45,834 bases of DNA from Limosilactobacillus kribbianus (GTDB taxonomy: Bacteria > Bacillota > Bacilli > Lactobacillales > Lactobacillaceae): assembly GCF_026413145.1 (NCBI RefSeq), contig NZ_JAOVYZ010000011.1, positions 1 to 45,834 on the forward strand, read 5' to 3'. Below, in pieces: positions 45,741 to 45,834 of this stretch; position 1 is the stretch's first letter; each line of letters starts with the position of its first letter. Both the position numbers and the translations under genes were made by a program. Below the pieces are notes generated by a model. The model was not told where the DNA came from, did no database searches, and saw only the letters and a list, made by a program, of their open reading frames with translations.

Positions 45741-45834
45741 TTAAGTGGACAGAAAAACCCATCAAGGTCTTTAATGGTGTTACCACACAATCCATTAGAA
45801 AGAAGGACCTTGATGAGCACCACTATTTTATCAT
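45741..45834 (+). mobile_element. Left end of an insertion sequence inside cas3
   Basis: From about 45741 the sequence stops matching Cas3 and becomes a non-coding end region followed by a new gene start. An inverted repeat, CATCAAGGTC (45760-45769) with GACCTTGATG (45806-45815), extended by TAATGG/CCATTA, can fold over the ribosome site and ATG of the transposase. The exact boundary and target duplication cannot be fixed because the other end is outside the window. Confidence 0.75.
45813..45834 (+). CDS. Transposase N-terminus (partial), probably IS30 family
   Basis: ATG at 45813 preceded by AAGAAGGA opens a frame reading MSTTILS up to the window edge. Some lactobacillus IS30 transposases begin in this way, but seven residues cannot prove the family. 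Confidence 0.5.

Overview
The window looks like a chromosomal stretch of a heterofermentative lactic acid bacterium, most likely Limosilactobacillus or a close relative. The evidence is the strong GGAGG-type ribosome sites with frequent TTG and GTG starts, the KxYKxGKxW-type surface-protein signal, a Met-type T-box leader, a YxjH-like methionine synthase next to luxS, and a type I-E CRISPR system with a Cas2-DnaQ fusion. I did not assign a species. Nearly all genes lie on the minus strand. The exopolysaccharide (EPS) genes and the CRISPR block look more AT-rich than the housekeeping genes between them.

Layout. 1-6379: the end of an IS30-type element, then the downstream half of an EPS or capsule cluster (glycosyltransferases, a Wzz-like chain-length protein, a Wzy-like polymerase, a DUF4422 protein and a priming sugar transferase). 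6456-12716: recX, a DUF1659/DUF2922 pair, a YihY-family protein, a YjeM-like permease, map, a flavodoxin and a GtrA protein. A compact predicted RNA fold (8862-8965) sits beside the permease gene. 12812-15830: a surface protein made almost only of YG-type glucan or cell-wall binding repeats, with a promoter and cre-like site, then a UDP-GlcNAc 2-epimerase and tRNA-Arg(CCU). 15891-21901: a DEAD-box helicase, a Gfo/Idh oxidoreductase, DUF4828, LOG, an L-2-hydroxyacid dehydrogenase and a stand-alone gshA. 21971-24629: a three-gene set with a degenerate EAL protein, a processive GT2 synthase and a small membrane protein, which resembles a c-di-GMP-linked polysaccharide synthase. 24743-29985: an amidotransferase, a nucleoside hydrolase, and a T-box-controlled metE-like/luxS operon in which luxS carries an in-frame amber codon. 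30000-36045: an unknown 572-aa protein, a flavin-dependent monooxygenase, two hexapeptide acyltransferases in the wider region, a heavily decayed alpha/beta-hydrolase pseudogene, and an unknown protein whose promoter carries an SOS-box-like site.

36213-45834: a complete type I-E Cascade and adaptation set (cse1, cse2, cas7, cas5, cas6e, cas1, cas2-dnaQ) with a 23-repeat array. cas3 is cut by an insertion sequence that removes the HD nuclease and the Walker A region from the visible gene. The locus therefore looks able to make crRNA and Cascade, and perhaps to adapt, but not to destroy targets unless Cas3 is supplied elsewhere. The array begins only 29 nt after cas2-dnaQ, so the leader must overlap that gene, and cas2 appears to start at a CTG codon inside a CTGA overlap with cas1.

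Loss of function recurs in the second half of the window: luxS, the hydrolase and cas3 are each broken by a different kind of lesion.
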